Below are positions 1-6,586 of a DNA stretch of 64,000 bases, piece after piece; position 1 is the first letter of the stretch, and each line of letters opens with the position of its first letter. This DNA comes from a bacterium (GTDB taxonomy: Bacteria > Verrucomicrobiota > Kiritimatiellia > CAIKKV01 > CAITUY01): assembly GCA_037143175.1 (NCBI GenBank), contig JBAWZF010000003.1:92695-156694 (forward strand), read 5' to 3'. A model generated the notes under the pieces. It saw only the letters and a list, made by a program, of their open reading frames with translations, did not search any database and was not told the origin of the DNA. Position numbers and translations under genes: made by a program.

Positions 1-453
1 CCTTTAAGCATTCGGTATGCCTCAAAATGACCCGGATTGACTGGTGTTGACGTAAGAGTATTGGATGACTGTGTTCTTCTCCGCGGCAAACGAAACGGAT
101 GTCCTCCACTCCGATATACGCCATCGCATCCAATCGAGCCCAGGTCGTTGGCGTTGAATAAACCGCTCCCATCACCGTGACCGTAGCACTCCGACTGACG
201 CACACCGGTTGAGCAAGCCGTGGATCAAATGACTGGATTGGCACCAGATCCTTCCCTGCCACCACCGGAGTCAGGTGTTGCCTCGCCCTTCTACCCCTCC
301 CTGGTCGTGGCCTTCACCGGGTCGTGCAAAACAAGGCTCATAAAGATAGTGACTGCTCAAGGCCTTGAACCGATCAGCAATGTAAAGAATTGAAACACCC
401 GTGACTCTTATACAGGGGGCACTCAACAGGGTCTTCATAGATGTGAACCTCAT
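1..453 (-). pseudogene. IS21-family IstA transposase relic, cut by window edge
   Basis: Reading the minus strand, one frame (about 453-271) gives a segment with HYLYEPCFARPGEGHDQGGVEGRG, the conserved end of the IstA catalytic domain with its E-G-R-G motif. A stop follows, and the reading continues in another frame (about 285-1) with TVTVMGAVYSTPTTWARLDA and YIGVEDIRFVCRGEE, the typical IstA C-terminal region. The frame change shows that the gene is dead. The N-terminal half is not visible upstream and the extreme C-terminus lies outside the window. No istB partner is seen. Family assignment is from recalled motifs. I see no gene between here and 728. Confidence 0.7.
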
Positions 454-728
454 AATTCCTGCGTTGCAAAATACATCGCAAATAGATCAACACAGTAGGA
501 TCATCGTCAATTACAATGGCTTTTATGGTCTTCATTCGTACTTATTCCCATCCCGATTCAATCCCGCTGGCCTGTCTGTTGAGGCTGATTTTAGAGTTAA
601 TTCTGCAAATGCATACAGCGAAAACCCTGAACTCCGCATCAGGTTTCTCCCGATAGAAACAATTTGGCTTGACGTATATACCATGTTTCTCTAACTTTCT
701 GCCTCTTTTTTGCGGTCAAAAGGGGTAT

Positions 729-950
729 ATGTCTACAAATACAGTCGGGGGAAAAATAGCGGAAGCCAGAGCAAGGGTAACTCCATACCTATCCCAGCAG
801 GAACTTGCCAAACGGCTCAAGGATGCTGGGATTGACATCAGCACTGCGGGAGTTGCTGAAATTGAGGCTGGAAAACGTTCCTTGAATTACTATCAAGTAA
901 CGGTGCTGGCCTCTATATTGAATACCACTGTCCATCAGCTTCATTCCTGA
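729..950 (+). CDS. XRE-type HTH protein, small
   Basis: This 73-residue protein is essentially one Cro/C1-type helix-turn-helix domain. YLSQQELAKRL forms helix 2, and a degenerate recognition helix precedes VAEIEAGKRSLNYYQVTVLASIL. An earlier in-frame start exists at 669, but the ATG at 729 has an AGGGG ribosome site just upstream and begins where the domain begins. It is probably a DNA-binding regulator. It is the first of three neighbouring XRE proteins and has no visible partner toxin. Confidence 0.75.
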   Translation: MSTNTVGGKIAEARARVTPYLSQQELAKRLKDAGIDISTAGVAEIEAGKRSLNYYQVTVLASILNTTVHQLHS

Positions 951-1003
951 CAGACCTTCAGACGTTTCGATCTAAATTTAATTTTAAGAGAGGTAAATAC
1001 ATC

Positions 1004-1237
1004 GTGAACAATATAAAAGCCCACAAGAAGATCGGTGAATGGCTCAAGCAGAAAAGAGAGCAGGCGGGACTTTCAAAGGCTGAACTGGCGAAACTGTCAG
1101 GTCATCACAAATCATTTGTCGGACGATACGAGGCTGGGCAGAGGCTGGATATCATTCAGTTTACGAAAATCGCCTTAGCCCTGAATGCAAAGCCCTGTGA
1201 GGTGATTGAGTCATGTATTGAGGTCAGCAGGAAGTAG
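1004..1237 (+). CDS. XRE-type HTH protein, small
   Basis: This 77-residue single-domain HTH protein has IGEWLKQKREQAGLSKAELA as helices 1-2 and SFVGRYEAGQRLDIIQFTKIALAL as the recognition helix and following helices. It starts at GTG 1004, with GAGAGG at 988-993 as ribosome site. Its end faces the next XRE gene on the opposite strand. Its pattern SFVGRYEAGQRLDIIQF resembles that of the next protein (SFVWRIETGKRRLDVVEF), so the two are probably related. Confidence 0.78.
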   Translation: MNNIKAHKKIGEWLKQKREQAGLSKAELAKLSGHHKSFVGRYEAGQRLDIIQFTKIALALNAKPCEVIESCIEVSRK

Positions 1238-1262
1238 TCAAAGAAATCTTGGCTGATGCGGA

Positions 1263-1583
1263 TTACTGTTTCCTGCGGAGATTCTTACGGGATACGCCAG
1301 ATTTCACCTTCTTCTGGCTCACTGATACGGGACTTGTCATTGCGGTGATCTCTTGGATTATCCCCCGATATACAACCGCCGCATTCTTCCCAAGAGCCTT
1401 ACACACCCAGTAAAACTCAACCACATCCAGTCGTCGCTTGCCTGTTTCAATCCGCCAGACAAACGAATTCTCCCGTTCCAGTACTTTGGCGAGATCACGT
1501 TGCGTCATTCCGGCCTCTGTCCGCATGTCAATAAGCTTCGCAAGAACGTGTCTATATTCAGGACTATGGATTGATTCAGTCAT
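1263..1583 (-). CDS. XRE-type HTH protein
   Basis: The protein has 106 residues from ATG 1583; an upstream in-frame ATG at 1616 has no ribosome site, whereas AAGGGGGG precedes 1583. An XRE domain occupies roughly residues 10-70 (MRTEAGMTQRDLAKVLERENSFVWRIETGKRRLDVVEF). A basic tail, KSGVSRKNLRRKQ, follows. It is convergent with the previous gene. Two perfect palindromes lie about 160-190 bp upstream of its start, at 1739-1770, next to the first RNA element, so this protein or a relative could bind there. That link is inference. Confidence 0.75.
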   Translation of the reverse strand: MTESIHSPEYRHVLAKLIDMRTEAGMTQRDLAKVLERENSFVWRIETGKRRLDVVEFYWVCKALGKNAAVVYRGIIQEITAMTSPVSVSQKKVKSGVSRKNLRRKQ

Positions 1584-1738
1584 ATGCTCTGCCCCCCCCC
1601 TTTGAACAAATCGCAAACTTTTTCTTAAATGCGTTTATTATTATACCATTGTGCGGTAACCCACGCAATCGTCCAAATTCCTCTCAATTTCCGCATCACA
1701 AAATGGTTATTATCACCGACATTATAATTTCACGGTAA

Positions 1739-1778
1739 ATCAGGGATTTCCTGATAGCCGCAAATTGCGGTTTATACT
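1739..1778 (+). promoter_or_regulatory. Promoter with two palindromes before RNA element 1
   Basis: ATCAGG (1739-1744) and CCTGAT (1750-1755) form a perfect 6-bp inverted repeat. CCGCAA (1758-1763) and TTGCGG (1765-1770) form another with a 1-nt centre. A -10-like TATACT follows at 1773-1778, and the conserved RNA element begins 8 nt from the first T of that box. No convincing -35 hexamer is present, which would fit activator or repressor control through the palindromes. Confidence 0.45.
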
Positions 1779-1780
1779 AT

Positions 1781-1904
1781 TCTGTCCAAGTCAACGAGTG
1801 AGGTGGTGAGGTCAGCAATGATACCGAACCCCCCTTTGGTGATGTCTTGGCTATTCCTCCGCAAGCTATAGTGAGAGCATCCCACCACCTCCCGTTGATT
1901 TTTA
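1781..1904 (+). ncRNA. Structured RNA element, copy 1
   Basis: This non-coding segment has a second copy at 2444-2568. A closing stem pairs TCAACG (1791-1796) and AGGTGGTG (1801-1808) with CACCACCT (1883-1890) and CGTTGA (1893-1898). TTTTT follows directly, so the 3' end could act as a terminator. Inside, TACCGAA (1822-1828) pairs with TTTGGTG (1835-1841) around a CCCCCC loop. TTCCTCCGCAAG (1854-1865) is identical in both copies. The pattern suggests a small RNA of about 120 nt or a leader of the receiver gene at 1936. I do not recognise a known family. Confidence 0.55.
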
Positions 1905-1935
1905 TGATTGAAAACACGAGGGATCGACGAGGACT

Positions 1936-2067
1936 ATGAAGGTTATAACAATTGATGATGATCCACTGGTTCTGTTTACGTTGAGTGGAATGTTTTACCG
2001 GAGAGGTTATGATGTCTTAACCTATGAAAATCCGCTCTCTTGTCCCACCTATTTGAAGCATTACTAA
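1936..2067 (+). pseudogene. Truncated cysteine-rich receiver gene
   Basis: GAGG precedes an ATG at 1936 whose 43-residue product starts MKVITIDDDPLVLFTLSGMF and ends at a TAA in YLKHY. It aligns with the first third of the complete receivers at 3159 and 6011, including the DDDP acidic pocket, the RRGYDVLTYENPL block and the first Cys-Pro. The phosphoacceptor Asp and the rest of the domain are missing. Its stop overlaps the next start (TAATG at 2065-2069), so translation may now serve only to couple the small membrane gene. Alternatively it is simply decaying. Confidence 0.65.
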
Positions 2068-2264
2068 TGAGTGGACAAGAGCAATGGGCTAAAGAATATG
2101 GCAGAAAAGCTGTTTCAGGATTACTGATTGGCTTTGGAATATTGTTCATGGTATTGACGCAGCTAATATTTACAAAATTGTCAAAATTCGGATTCGTTCT
2201 CAGTATTTGCTTTATTGCAACCGGAGCTGTCATCATGTTTAAAACTCCGTCTCCTAAGCGGTAA
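2067..2264 (+). CDS. Small two-TM membrane protein
   Basis: The 65-residue protein starts MSGQEQWAKEYGRKAVSG and has two hydrophobic segments, roughly residues 17-34 (LLIGFGILFMVLTQLIF) and 42-58 (GFVLSICFIATGAVIMF), with a short basic tail. Its ATG overlaps the stop of the truncated receiver (TAATG), which suggests translational coupling. No family is recognised. It could be a young gene that arose where the receiver was truncated. Confidence 0.5.
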   Translation: MSGQEQWAKEYGRKAVSGLLIGFGILFMVLTQLIFTKLSKFGFVLSICFIATGAVIMFKTPSPKR

Positions 2265-2739
2265 AGGGTGTGTTAGGGTTAGTTTTGACAGTAGCCGTAA
2301 TCCGTTCATTGAATTGCTATCAGGTGACGAGGCTGGCTTCCGTATTGAACACCACAGCGAATCAACTTTTTTCCTGACGCTTCATTTGCCGCCGTCATTC
2401 CCTTACACAATCCTAACTTGTGAAAAATTGGGGCATATATTAATCTGTCTTAGTCAATGAGAGAGGTGGCGGGTCTCCCCCGATATCACAGACCCCCTGT
2501 GATAGATGAAGTTAGCTGTTCCTCCGCAAGTTATAGACAAAGCATCCCTGCCACCTCCCGTTGATTTTACAATTACCCTTGGGCGACCGTTGACCAGCCA
2601 TCCTAACAAGGGTAGGGCAAAGGCGTTGATCGTTAAAATTCCGCTATCAGGAATTTCCCGACCCTGTTTTCAGTGTCCCCCTGATGGCGTAAGTTCCAAA
2701 TATTCCATTTAATGGCTCTCCTTGATTCAAGGAGGTCTG
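2265..2739. other. Intergenic stretch containing RNA element 2
   Basis: No convincing gene lies here. An 81-codon open frame at 2215-2460 has no ribosome site and no family-like composition. The only clear structure is the second copy of the RNA element at 2444-2568. The last 170 bp before the next gene have no recognisable signal except the AAGGAGG ribosome site at 2729-2735. Confidence 0.5.
2444..2568 (+). ncRNA. Structured RNA element, copy 2
   Basis: This is the second copy of the element at 1781. The closing stem pairs TCAATG (2454-2459) and AGGTGGC (2464-2470) with GCCACCT (2550-2556) and CGTTGA (2559-2564), followed by TTTT. The sixth stem position is a C-G pair here and a T-A pair in copy 1, so it covaries. 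ATCACAG (2485-2491) pairs perfectly with CTGTGAT (2497-2503) around ACCCC. The box TTCCTCCGCAAG is at 2519-2530. A TATATT -10 box (2436-2441) lies at exactly the same distance from the element as TATACT does in copy 1. Confidence 0.55.
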
Positions 2740-3135
2740 ATGTCTTTTGCATACAAAATATTAAAATCGGGTGAGCATGTGAGGATTGTCGTCAGTGGCA
2801 AGATCACCCAAAAGGAATGCAAGATGGTGATCAAACGTGTCATGTCCGATCCCCACCGTCATTCCGGCTCAACGGCTCTTATTGACCTGCGGGATGCCAC
2901 CTATGAACGTGGGGATAAGGCGGAGGTAATAGATATCGCCAAGGCATTGGAGACGTTCCACTCCCTGCTTAAAAACCATATCGCCATCGTAGCCATGCGA
3001 TCCACCCTTTTTTACGCTGAGATTTTCGCTGCTCATGTCAGGGCGGCAACGCATGCTGGGATCAGGGTTTTCGTGGATATTTCCGCCGCTGAGTCGTTTT
3101 GTAAGCATCCAAATCAGGCCAGTCACGCACATTGA
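2740..3135 (+). CDS. STAS/SpoIIAA-like small protein (tentative)
   Basis: The 131-residue protein begins MSFAYKILKSGEHVRIVVSG after a strong AAGGAGG (2729-2735). Its alternating strands and helices (VRIVVSGKIT, STALIDLRDATYERG, HIAIVAMRSTLFYAEIFAAH, GIRVFVDISAAESF) resemble the SpoIIAA/STAS-like fold, in which a helix follows an aspartate-bearing strand. This is a fold-level guess. It lies 23 bp upstream of a stand-alone receiver on the same strand, so the two may act in one signalling pair. Confidence 0.6.
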   Translation: MSFAYKILKSGEHVRIVVSGKITQKECKMVIKRVMSDPHRHSGSTALIDLRDATYERGDKAEVIDIAKALETFHSLLKNHIAIVAMRSTLFYAEIFAAHVRAATHAGIRVFVDISAAESFCKHPNQASHAH

Positions 3136-3158
3136 TGGCTAATTAAAAAAGCAAGATT

Positions 3159-3548
3159 ATGAAAATTGTTTTAGTAGATGATGATCCAACAGTATTAACA
3201 ATGTTGAGTAAGATTCTTCAACGCAAAGGGCATGAAGTCTTAACCTACAGTAATCCGCTTGAATGTCCTGTGTATGCATCGGCGTTAGGCTCCTGCACCC
3301 TTGAAGACAATTGCCCCGACATTATTATTTCAGATGTTGATATGCCCAAAGTGAACGGGTTGAAGTTTATTGAGGCGATTTGCAAAAAGGGGTGTAGGTG
3401 CAAAAAATTAGCCCTGATCTCCGGCAAAGGACTGGATCGTGCGGATTTGGATCGAATGGCCAATTATGGAATAAGCTTTTTTACAAAACCCCTCAACTTC
3501 AATGAGTTTAATGCATGGATGATGGGGGCAGATCGACTTCTCGCTTGA
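3159..3548 (+). CDS. Stand-alone cysteine-rich response-regulator receiver
   Basis: The 129-residue protein is a CheY-like receiver with no output domain. The acidic pocket is DDDP (residues 7-10), the phosphoacceptor is the Asp in IIISDVDMP near residue 59, and the conserved Lys is in FFTKPL near residue 112. Between beta-2 and beta-3 it has an insert with several cysteines (CPVYASALGSCTLEDNCPD), and after alpha-3 it has KKGCRC. The same cysteines recur in the paralogue at 6011. It probably signals through a partner protein, and the cysteines may bind metal or sense redox. No ribosome site is visible, and it follows the STAS-like gene closely. Confidence 0.82.
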   Translation: MKIVLVDDDPTVLTMLSKILQRKGHEVLTYSNPLECPVYASALGSCTLEDNCPDIIISDVDMPKVNGLKFIEAICKKGCRCKKLALISGKGLDRADLDRMANYGISFFTKPLNFNEFNAWMMGADRLLA

Positions 3549-3842
3549 TTCCGCTTATTTTTACTGACTGTCCGTAGGGTAGGGGGGTATTTGACCAATC
3601 AGTCCCTTCCTGAGACATGCCTTCCTAAACTGATTAATAATGGGCGGTTTTATGGCAGGTCAATGCGAAGCTGTGAATTTCTCGTAAGCATCAAGCGGAA
3701 TCCTTCTGCATGGTTTCATCCCCGTCAAAAGTAGCCTTAATTATTTTGTATGTTACGTCCTTCATAGGGGCGTTAGTAGACAAGTTGTGCAGGTCTGACA
3801 AGAGGGTCTGTAGGCAGGATGAATGATAATTCCCGCAATTTT

Positions 3843-3868
3843 CTTAAAGGTGTCCGGTCACCTTTAAG
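3843..3868. repeat. Perfect 10-bp inverted repeat
   Basis: CTTAAAGGTG (3843-3852) and CACCTTTAAG (3859-3868) pair perfectly across TCCGGT. No T-run follows, and no gene ends or starts nearby, so it is neither a clear terminator nor an assigned operator. Confidence 0.6.
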
Positions 3869-4045
3869 CGGTTTGGCTGACATTGATTACGAGTGCACGG
3901 CATTGCGATTTGTCCGTAATAAGAAATTATCTAAATAGACACAACGCCTTGAAGCCCAAATGAAAAAGCCTGATTTATAAGGAACTTATGGGCGTTTATG
4001 CTATAAGTCAGCACTATCCGCTAGCACTTAAATATATATAATTAA

Positions 4046-4073
4046 TGGTTTCGAATCCTAGTCCGGCAACCAC
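4046..4073 (+). other. tRNA 3'-end-like fragment
   Basis: The sequence GGTTTCGAATCC followed by TAGTCCGGCAACCA resembles a T-arm and acceptor end with CCA. It has one extra T in the T-loop, and I find no matching 5' acceptor half (TGCCGGA expected) within the preceding 100 bp. It could be the attachment-site remnant of an integrated element or a coincidence. Confidence 0.2.
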
Positions 4074-4224
4074 CTAATCAGTTTCACTCATACCCTTTAT
4101 TTATAAGGGTTTCCCGTCAGTCTTCATTCAGATCCAAGTACTTACAACATAACCGTTCTGCCCTAAGTCTGCCCCAAAAGCTGAATCGTGTCAGAACCTG
4201 TCAATGGGTGAATAACAGCGAAAA

Positions 4225-4686
4225 TCACGGGAGGCGCAATCGTACCTTGGATTTTCTGGTTGGCACAGTCATGTGTTCCTTGATCGTCTTTATATAGTCG
4301 GATGGAGAAACAATCTGAATTCCCTTGAACGCTGATACATCCAACAGATGTCGATCCCCTGAAACGATAATGTCGGCCTTTGATTCCAAGGCACACTCCA
4401 AGATGATGTTGTCGTTAGGATCTGCGGTGACAACATTAACCCGAACGGCCGGATTGACAATGTCACAGACTGCATGCAATTCCTCAATAATCTGAAATGC
4501 TTGTTCCGGAGAAAATCGGAACTTGGGTCGTTCAAGAACGTCACGGAGTTCGTCCAAAATGGCCAAGGACAGAGAGCAATAAACCGAACCGCCGATGACA
4601 AGTTCAAGAATTGCACGAGGGGGACCATTGAAAAGGACTGCGGATATCAGGACATTGGTGTCCAGAACAACCCTGTCCCGTTTCAT
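4225..4686 (-). CDS. vapC: PIN-domain toxin of a toxin-antitoxin pair
   Basis: The 153-residue PIN-domain protein is a likely Mg-dependent ribonuclease of the 'putative toxin component, PIN family' group. The acidic site is visible as D9 (VVLDTNVLISA), E46 (ILDELRDVL), D89/D92 (DPNDN) and D111 (VSGDRHLL). Its ATG at 4686 overlaps the stop of the upstream ribbon-helix-helix gene by 4 bp, the usual antitoxin-toxin arrangement. All catalytic residues are present, so it looks intact. The basic tail TRKSKVRLRLP is unremarkable. Confidence 0.85.
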   Translation of the reverse strand: MKRDRVVLDTNVLISAVLFNGPPRAILELVIGGSVYCSLSLAILDELRDVLERPKFRFSPEQAFQIIEELHAVCDIVNPAVRVNVVTADPNDNIILECALESKADIIVSGDRHLLDVSAFKGIQIVSPSDYIKTIKEHMTVPTRKSKVRLRLP

Positions 4687-4934
4687 CGTGTTGAGGCCTT
4701 TTGCTGCCGATGGGTGTGAATCTCTGCATCGACATCCGCCTCTGTGAGTTGTCCTCGCGCGACAACGCTTTTGCCGTAGGCAAAAAGCTTATCCCAACGC
4801 CGCTTACGGTCGATGTACAGCCGGGCCGCTTCCCTTAGCAGTTCAGATCTAGACCTTGATTCGGCCTGCGCGAGCCGGTCAATCTCGGACAACAGACTCC
4901 CCTGAAAGGAAATATTTACCGTGGTTGTTTGCAT
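4683..4934 (-). CDS. Ribbon-helix-helix antitoxin
   Basis: The 83-residue protein has an N-terminal ribbon-helix-helix DNA-binding domain: beta-strand TTTVNISFQ, then two helices (LLSEIDRLAQAES and SRSELLREAARLYIDRKRR). The C-terminal part should wrap the PIN toxin encoded immediately downstream. ATG 4934 has a GTGAGG ribosome site, while an upstream in-frame start at 4973 would run through the promoter. It probably represses its own operon through the palindrome at 4964-4978. Confidence 0.85.
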   Translation of the reverse strand: MQTTTVNISFQGSLLSEIDRLAQAESRSRSELLREAARLYIDRKRRWDKLFAYGKSVVARGQLTEADVDAEIHTHRQQKASTR

Positions 4935-4956
4935 TCTTGCCTCACTTTCTGACAGC

Positions 4957-4986
4957 AGAGTACATACAATCATTGTATATTGTCAA
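4957..4986 (-). promoter_or_regulatory. Promoter and operator of the PIN toxin-antitoxin operon
   Basis: On the minus strand TTGACA (4986-4981) is followed after 18 bp by TACTCT (4962-4957). Between them lies a perfect palindrome, ATACAAT-C-ATTGTAT (4964-4978). An operator between the -35 and -10 boxes fits autorepression by the ribbon-helix-helix antitoxin. Confidence 0.6.
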
Positions 4987-5503
4987 TAATGAGTCATACA
5001 CTATGGGTGTGACTCATGACTCATCCGAATCCGACCCTAGAAGGTGCAGCAGCTGCCCAATACGGTCTCCTCACCTATCTTTTGGAGCAGAGTTGACAAT
5101 AGACGAGCGCAAGCGGGATGCGTTTTTTGAACTCAATATGAGGTTCGTGTGTCATTCGTTTCAAGACGAGGTATTCGATGCCCATTTTCTCGCAATCCTC
5201 ACTTTGACATGGAAGGCGCCGGGCACCGGATCATTGGAGACGACAATCAGATATTCCGGTCAACCCTGGGGCTCTCTCCGGCGGCGTTCCGGCGAATACG
5301 ACAGTCGTGAATTTTGCAATAGATGTTTTCGTGGATCAGTCCCTTGATTAAAGGAGCGGGCAATGAAGTCCTCAATCCCGTGCAGACGACATGCCGCGAC
5401 ATGGCTGAGAAGCTGATTTGTCAGGCCATATCCATCAAGGTGGTCGGCTTATCAGCCTGGCCAACGACTTACGCGGCAGGTGTCCCGTGATGCCTTCATG
5501 CTG

Positions 5504-5674
5504 TCACATCAAATTCCAGAGTAGTTGATGGGTGATCCCATTGCGATCGCCAAGCGAAACATCGTCCAGACTGATGACGCTCTTGGGGTAGTTGTCGCTG
5601 ATACGCTCCAAACTACGAAACTCACGGTCAATCACGGCTGAATCTGCGAGGAGATAGCAGACTTGGTGATATCC
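5504..5674 (-). pseudogene. C-terminal relic of a DUF4143-type AAA ATPase
   Basis: The minus strand reads YHQVCYLLADSAVIDREFRS then LERISDNYPKSVISLDD and ITHQLLWNLM before a stop at 5504-5506. This matches my memory of the end of AAA ATPases with a DUF4143 domain, where a YLLAD...REF...L..I.DNYPK.V.S.D pattern closes the protein. An in-frame stop lies just upstream and no ATPase core is found, so only the tail survives. Confidence 0.5.
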
Positions 5675-5762
5675 TTACACTATGAGTAATGCCCTGAGAT
5701 GTCTTGAATCGGAGTACGGGATATGTAATATTCACTTCAGTGAATCCTTTTGAGGGCACATT

Positions 5763-5894
5763 ATGACAATCAATCAATTCATCGAGAGCGATCCAAGGCG
5801 TTGCAACGGGAAGCCCACAGTGGCAGGAACCCGAATTCCCGTCATGGCGGATGACGATCAGATCCTCGCAATGGCCATTGGAACTTCATCCTGA
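5763..5894 (+). pseudogene. DUF433 antitoxin-like gene, truncated
   Basis: ATG 5763 opens a 43-residue product, MTINQFIESDPRRCNGKPTV followed by AGTRIPVMADDDQILAMAIG, then stops after TSS. The GKPxxxGTRIPV motif marks DUF433 proteins, which usually have about 75-110 residues and often act as antitoxins of PIN-like toxins. The C-terminal helix region (eeil..yP.l) is missing, and no toxin follows. It is probably inactive. Confidence 0.6.
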
Positions 5895-6010
5895 TCGGCG
5901 TATTATTAAGAAATAGATCGAAAAGAACCCCTCAATTGCTCATCCAGTTCCAATAGGTTTTCATTAGTTCTTTGGTCATACTATCCTGAGGGGAAGATGT
6001 TGTAAGGTTG

Positions 6011-6436
6011 ATGATAAGGATGAAAACTCTGAAAGCCATGGTTATTGATGATGATCCTGGTGTATTGCACTATTTGCGGTACATTTTGGAGCGTAGAGGG
6101 TATGAGGTGCTCGCCTTTGAAGATTCCTCAAAGTCTCCTCTGCATAAGCGTGGTGGGCGTCCTTGTCAGATGCATGATTCTGAATGTCCTGATCTGATTA
6201 TTACTGACCTAATAATGCCCCGGGTGAATGGGGTGGATTTATTGGAGTCCGTTGTGAAAAAAGGATGTCGCTGTCGTCATCTCGCCTTGGTTTCTGGAAC
6301 TGCGATCACTGAAAAGGATTCGAGGCGGATGGCGAAATATGGGGCGCGTTTTTTTTCAAAGCCTCTTGATCTTAGTGATTTTTATAACTGGCTTGAGATG
6401 GTTGAGAAAGAGATTGCTGGACGCCCTTCTGTTTAA
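6011..6436 (+). CDS. Stand-alone cysteine-rich response-regulator receiver
   Basis: This 141-residue CheY-like receiver is paralogous to the one at 3159. It has the DDDP pocket, a phosphoacceptor in LIITDLIMP, and FFSKPL with the conserved Lys. Its insert (HKRGGRPCQMHDSECPD) and KKGCRC keep the cysteine pattern of the paralogue. ATG 6011 or ATG 6020 could be the start; TAAGG lies just before 6011. The ribosome-binding region (GAGGGGAAG, 5989-5997) can be covered by CCCCTCA at 5928-5934. No kinase is in the window. Confidence 0.82.
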   Translation: MIRMKTLKAMVIDDDPGVLHYLRYILERRGYEVLAFEDSSKSPLHKRGGRPCQMHDSECPDLIITDLIMPRVNGVDLLESVVKKGCRCRHLALVSGTAITEKDSRRMAKYGARFFSKPLDLSDFYNWLEMVEKEIAGRPSV

Positions 6437-6586
6437 TCATTCCATCCAATCCTCCTTGCATTCGTCGGTACTGATGCCGTTACGTTTGACGGATTGACAC
6501 GATCCGGAACTACGGGAACGTACTACAAAGTTAACAGGTTGTGATTTTTTCTCCTCACACGCAGTGATCGCTGTCATACTTGCCCC

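Larger units (their letters stand above)
3549..4224. other. Gene-free stretch
   Basis: I find no open frame with family resemblance in this 676-bp interval. It contains a perfect hairpin at 3843-3868 and a short segment at 4046-4073 that resembles the 3' end of a tRNA gene. The composition is AT-rich around 3900-4045. It is probably decayed accessory DNA. Confidence 0.5.
4987..6010. other. Gene graveyard between toxin-antitoxin and receiver genes
   Basis: This 1-kb interval has no intact gene. A 163-codon frame across 4856-5347 overlaps the antitoxin promoter and has no recognisable domain. Two relics are listed separately: a DUF4143-type C-terminus (5504-5674, minus) and a DUF433 N-terminus (5763-5894, plus). 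Before the receiver at 6011, CCCCTCA (5928-5934) can pair with TGAGGGG (5987-5993). Confidence 0.55.

Noticed and set aside
401..694. 97-codon open frame
   Set aside because: No ribosome site, no recognisable domain, and it overlaps the transposase relic; likely chance.
1781..1904. Known riboswitch class
   Set aside because: I compared from memory with c-di-GMP, purine, fluoride, guanidine and SAM riboswitch cores and found no match; downstream genes also give no metabolite clue.
2215..2460. 81-codon open frame
   Set aside because: It overlaps the small membrane gene and the start of RNA element 2, and has no ribosome site or family features.
1781..2568. Integron attC sites
   Set aside because: The two imperfect palindromes have attC-like length and lie between small genes, but the ends do not fit the RYYYAAC/GTTRRRY core in both copies (copy 2 has AAT), and no tyrosine recombinase of IntI type is seen. 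RNA covariation and a shared -10 box explain them better.
4046..4073. Complete tRNA gene
   Set aside because: Only a T-arm/acceptor-like end is present; D-arm, anticodon arm and 5' acceptor strand are missing.
4856..5347. 163-codon open frame
   Set aside because: It runs antisense through the antitoxin start and promoter and has no domain; composition is not protein-like.
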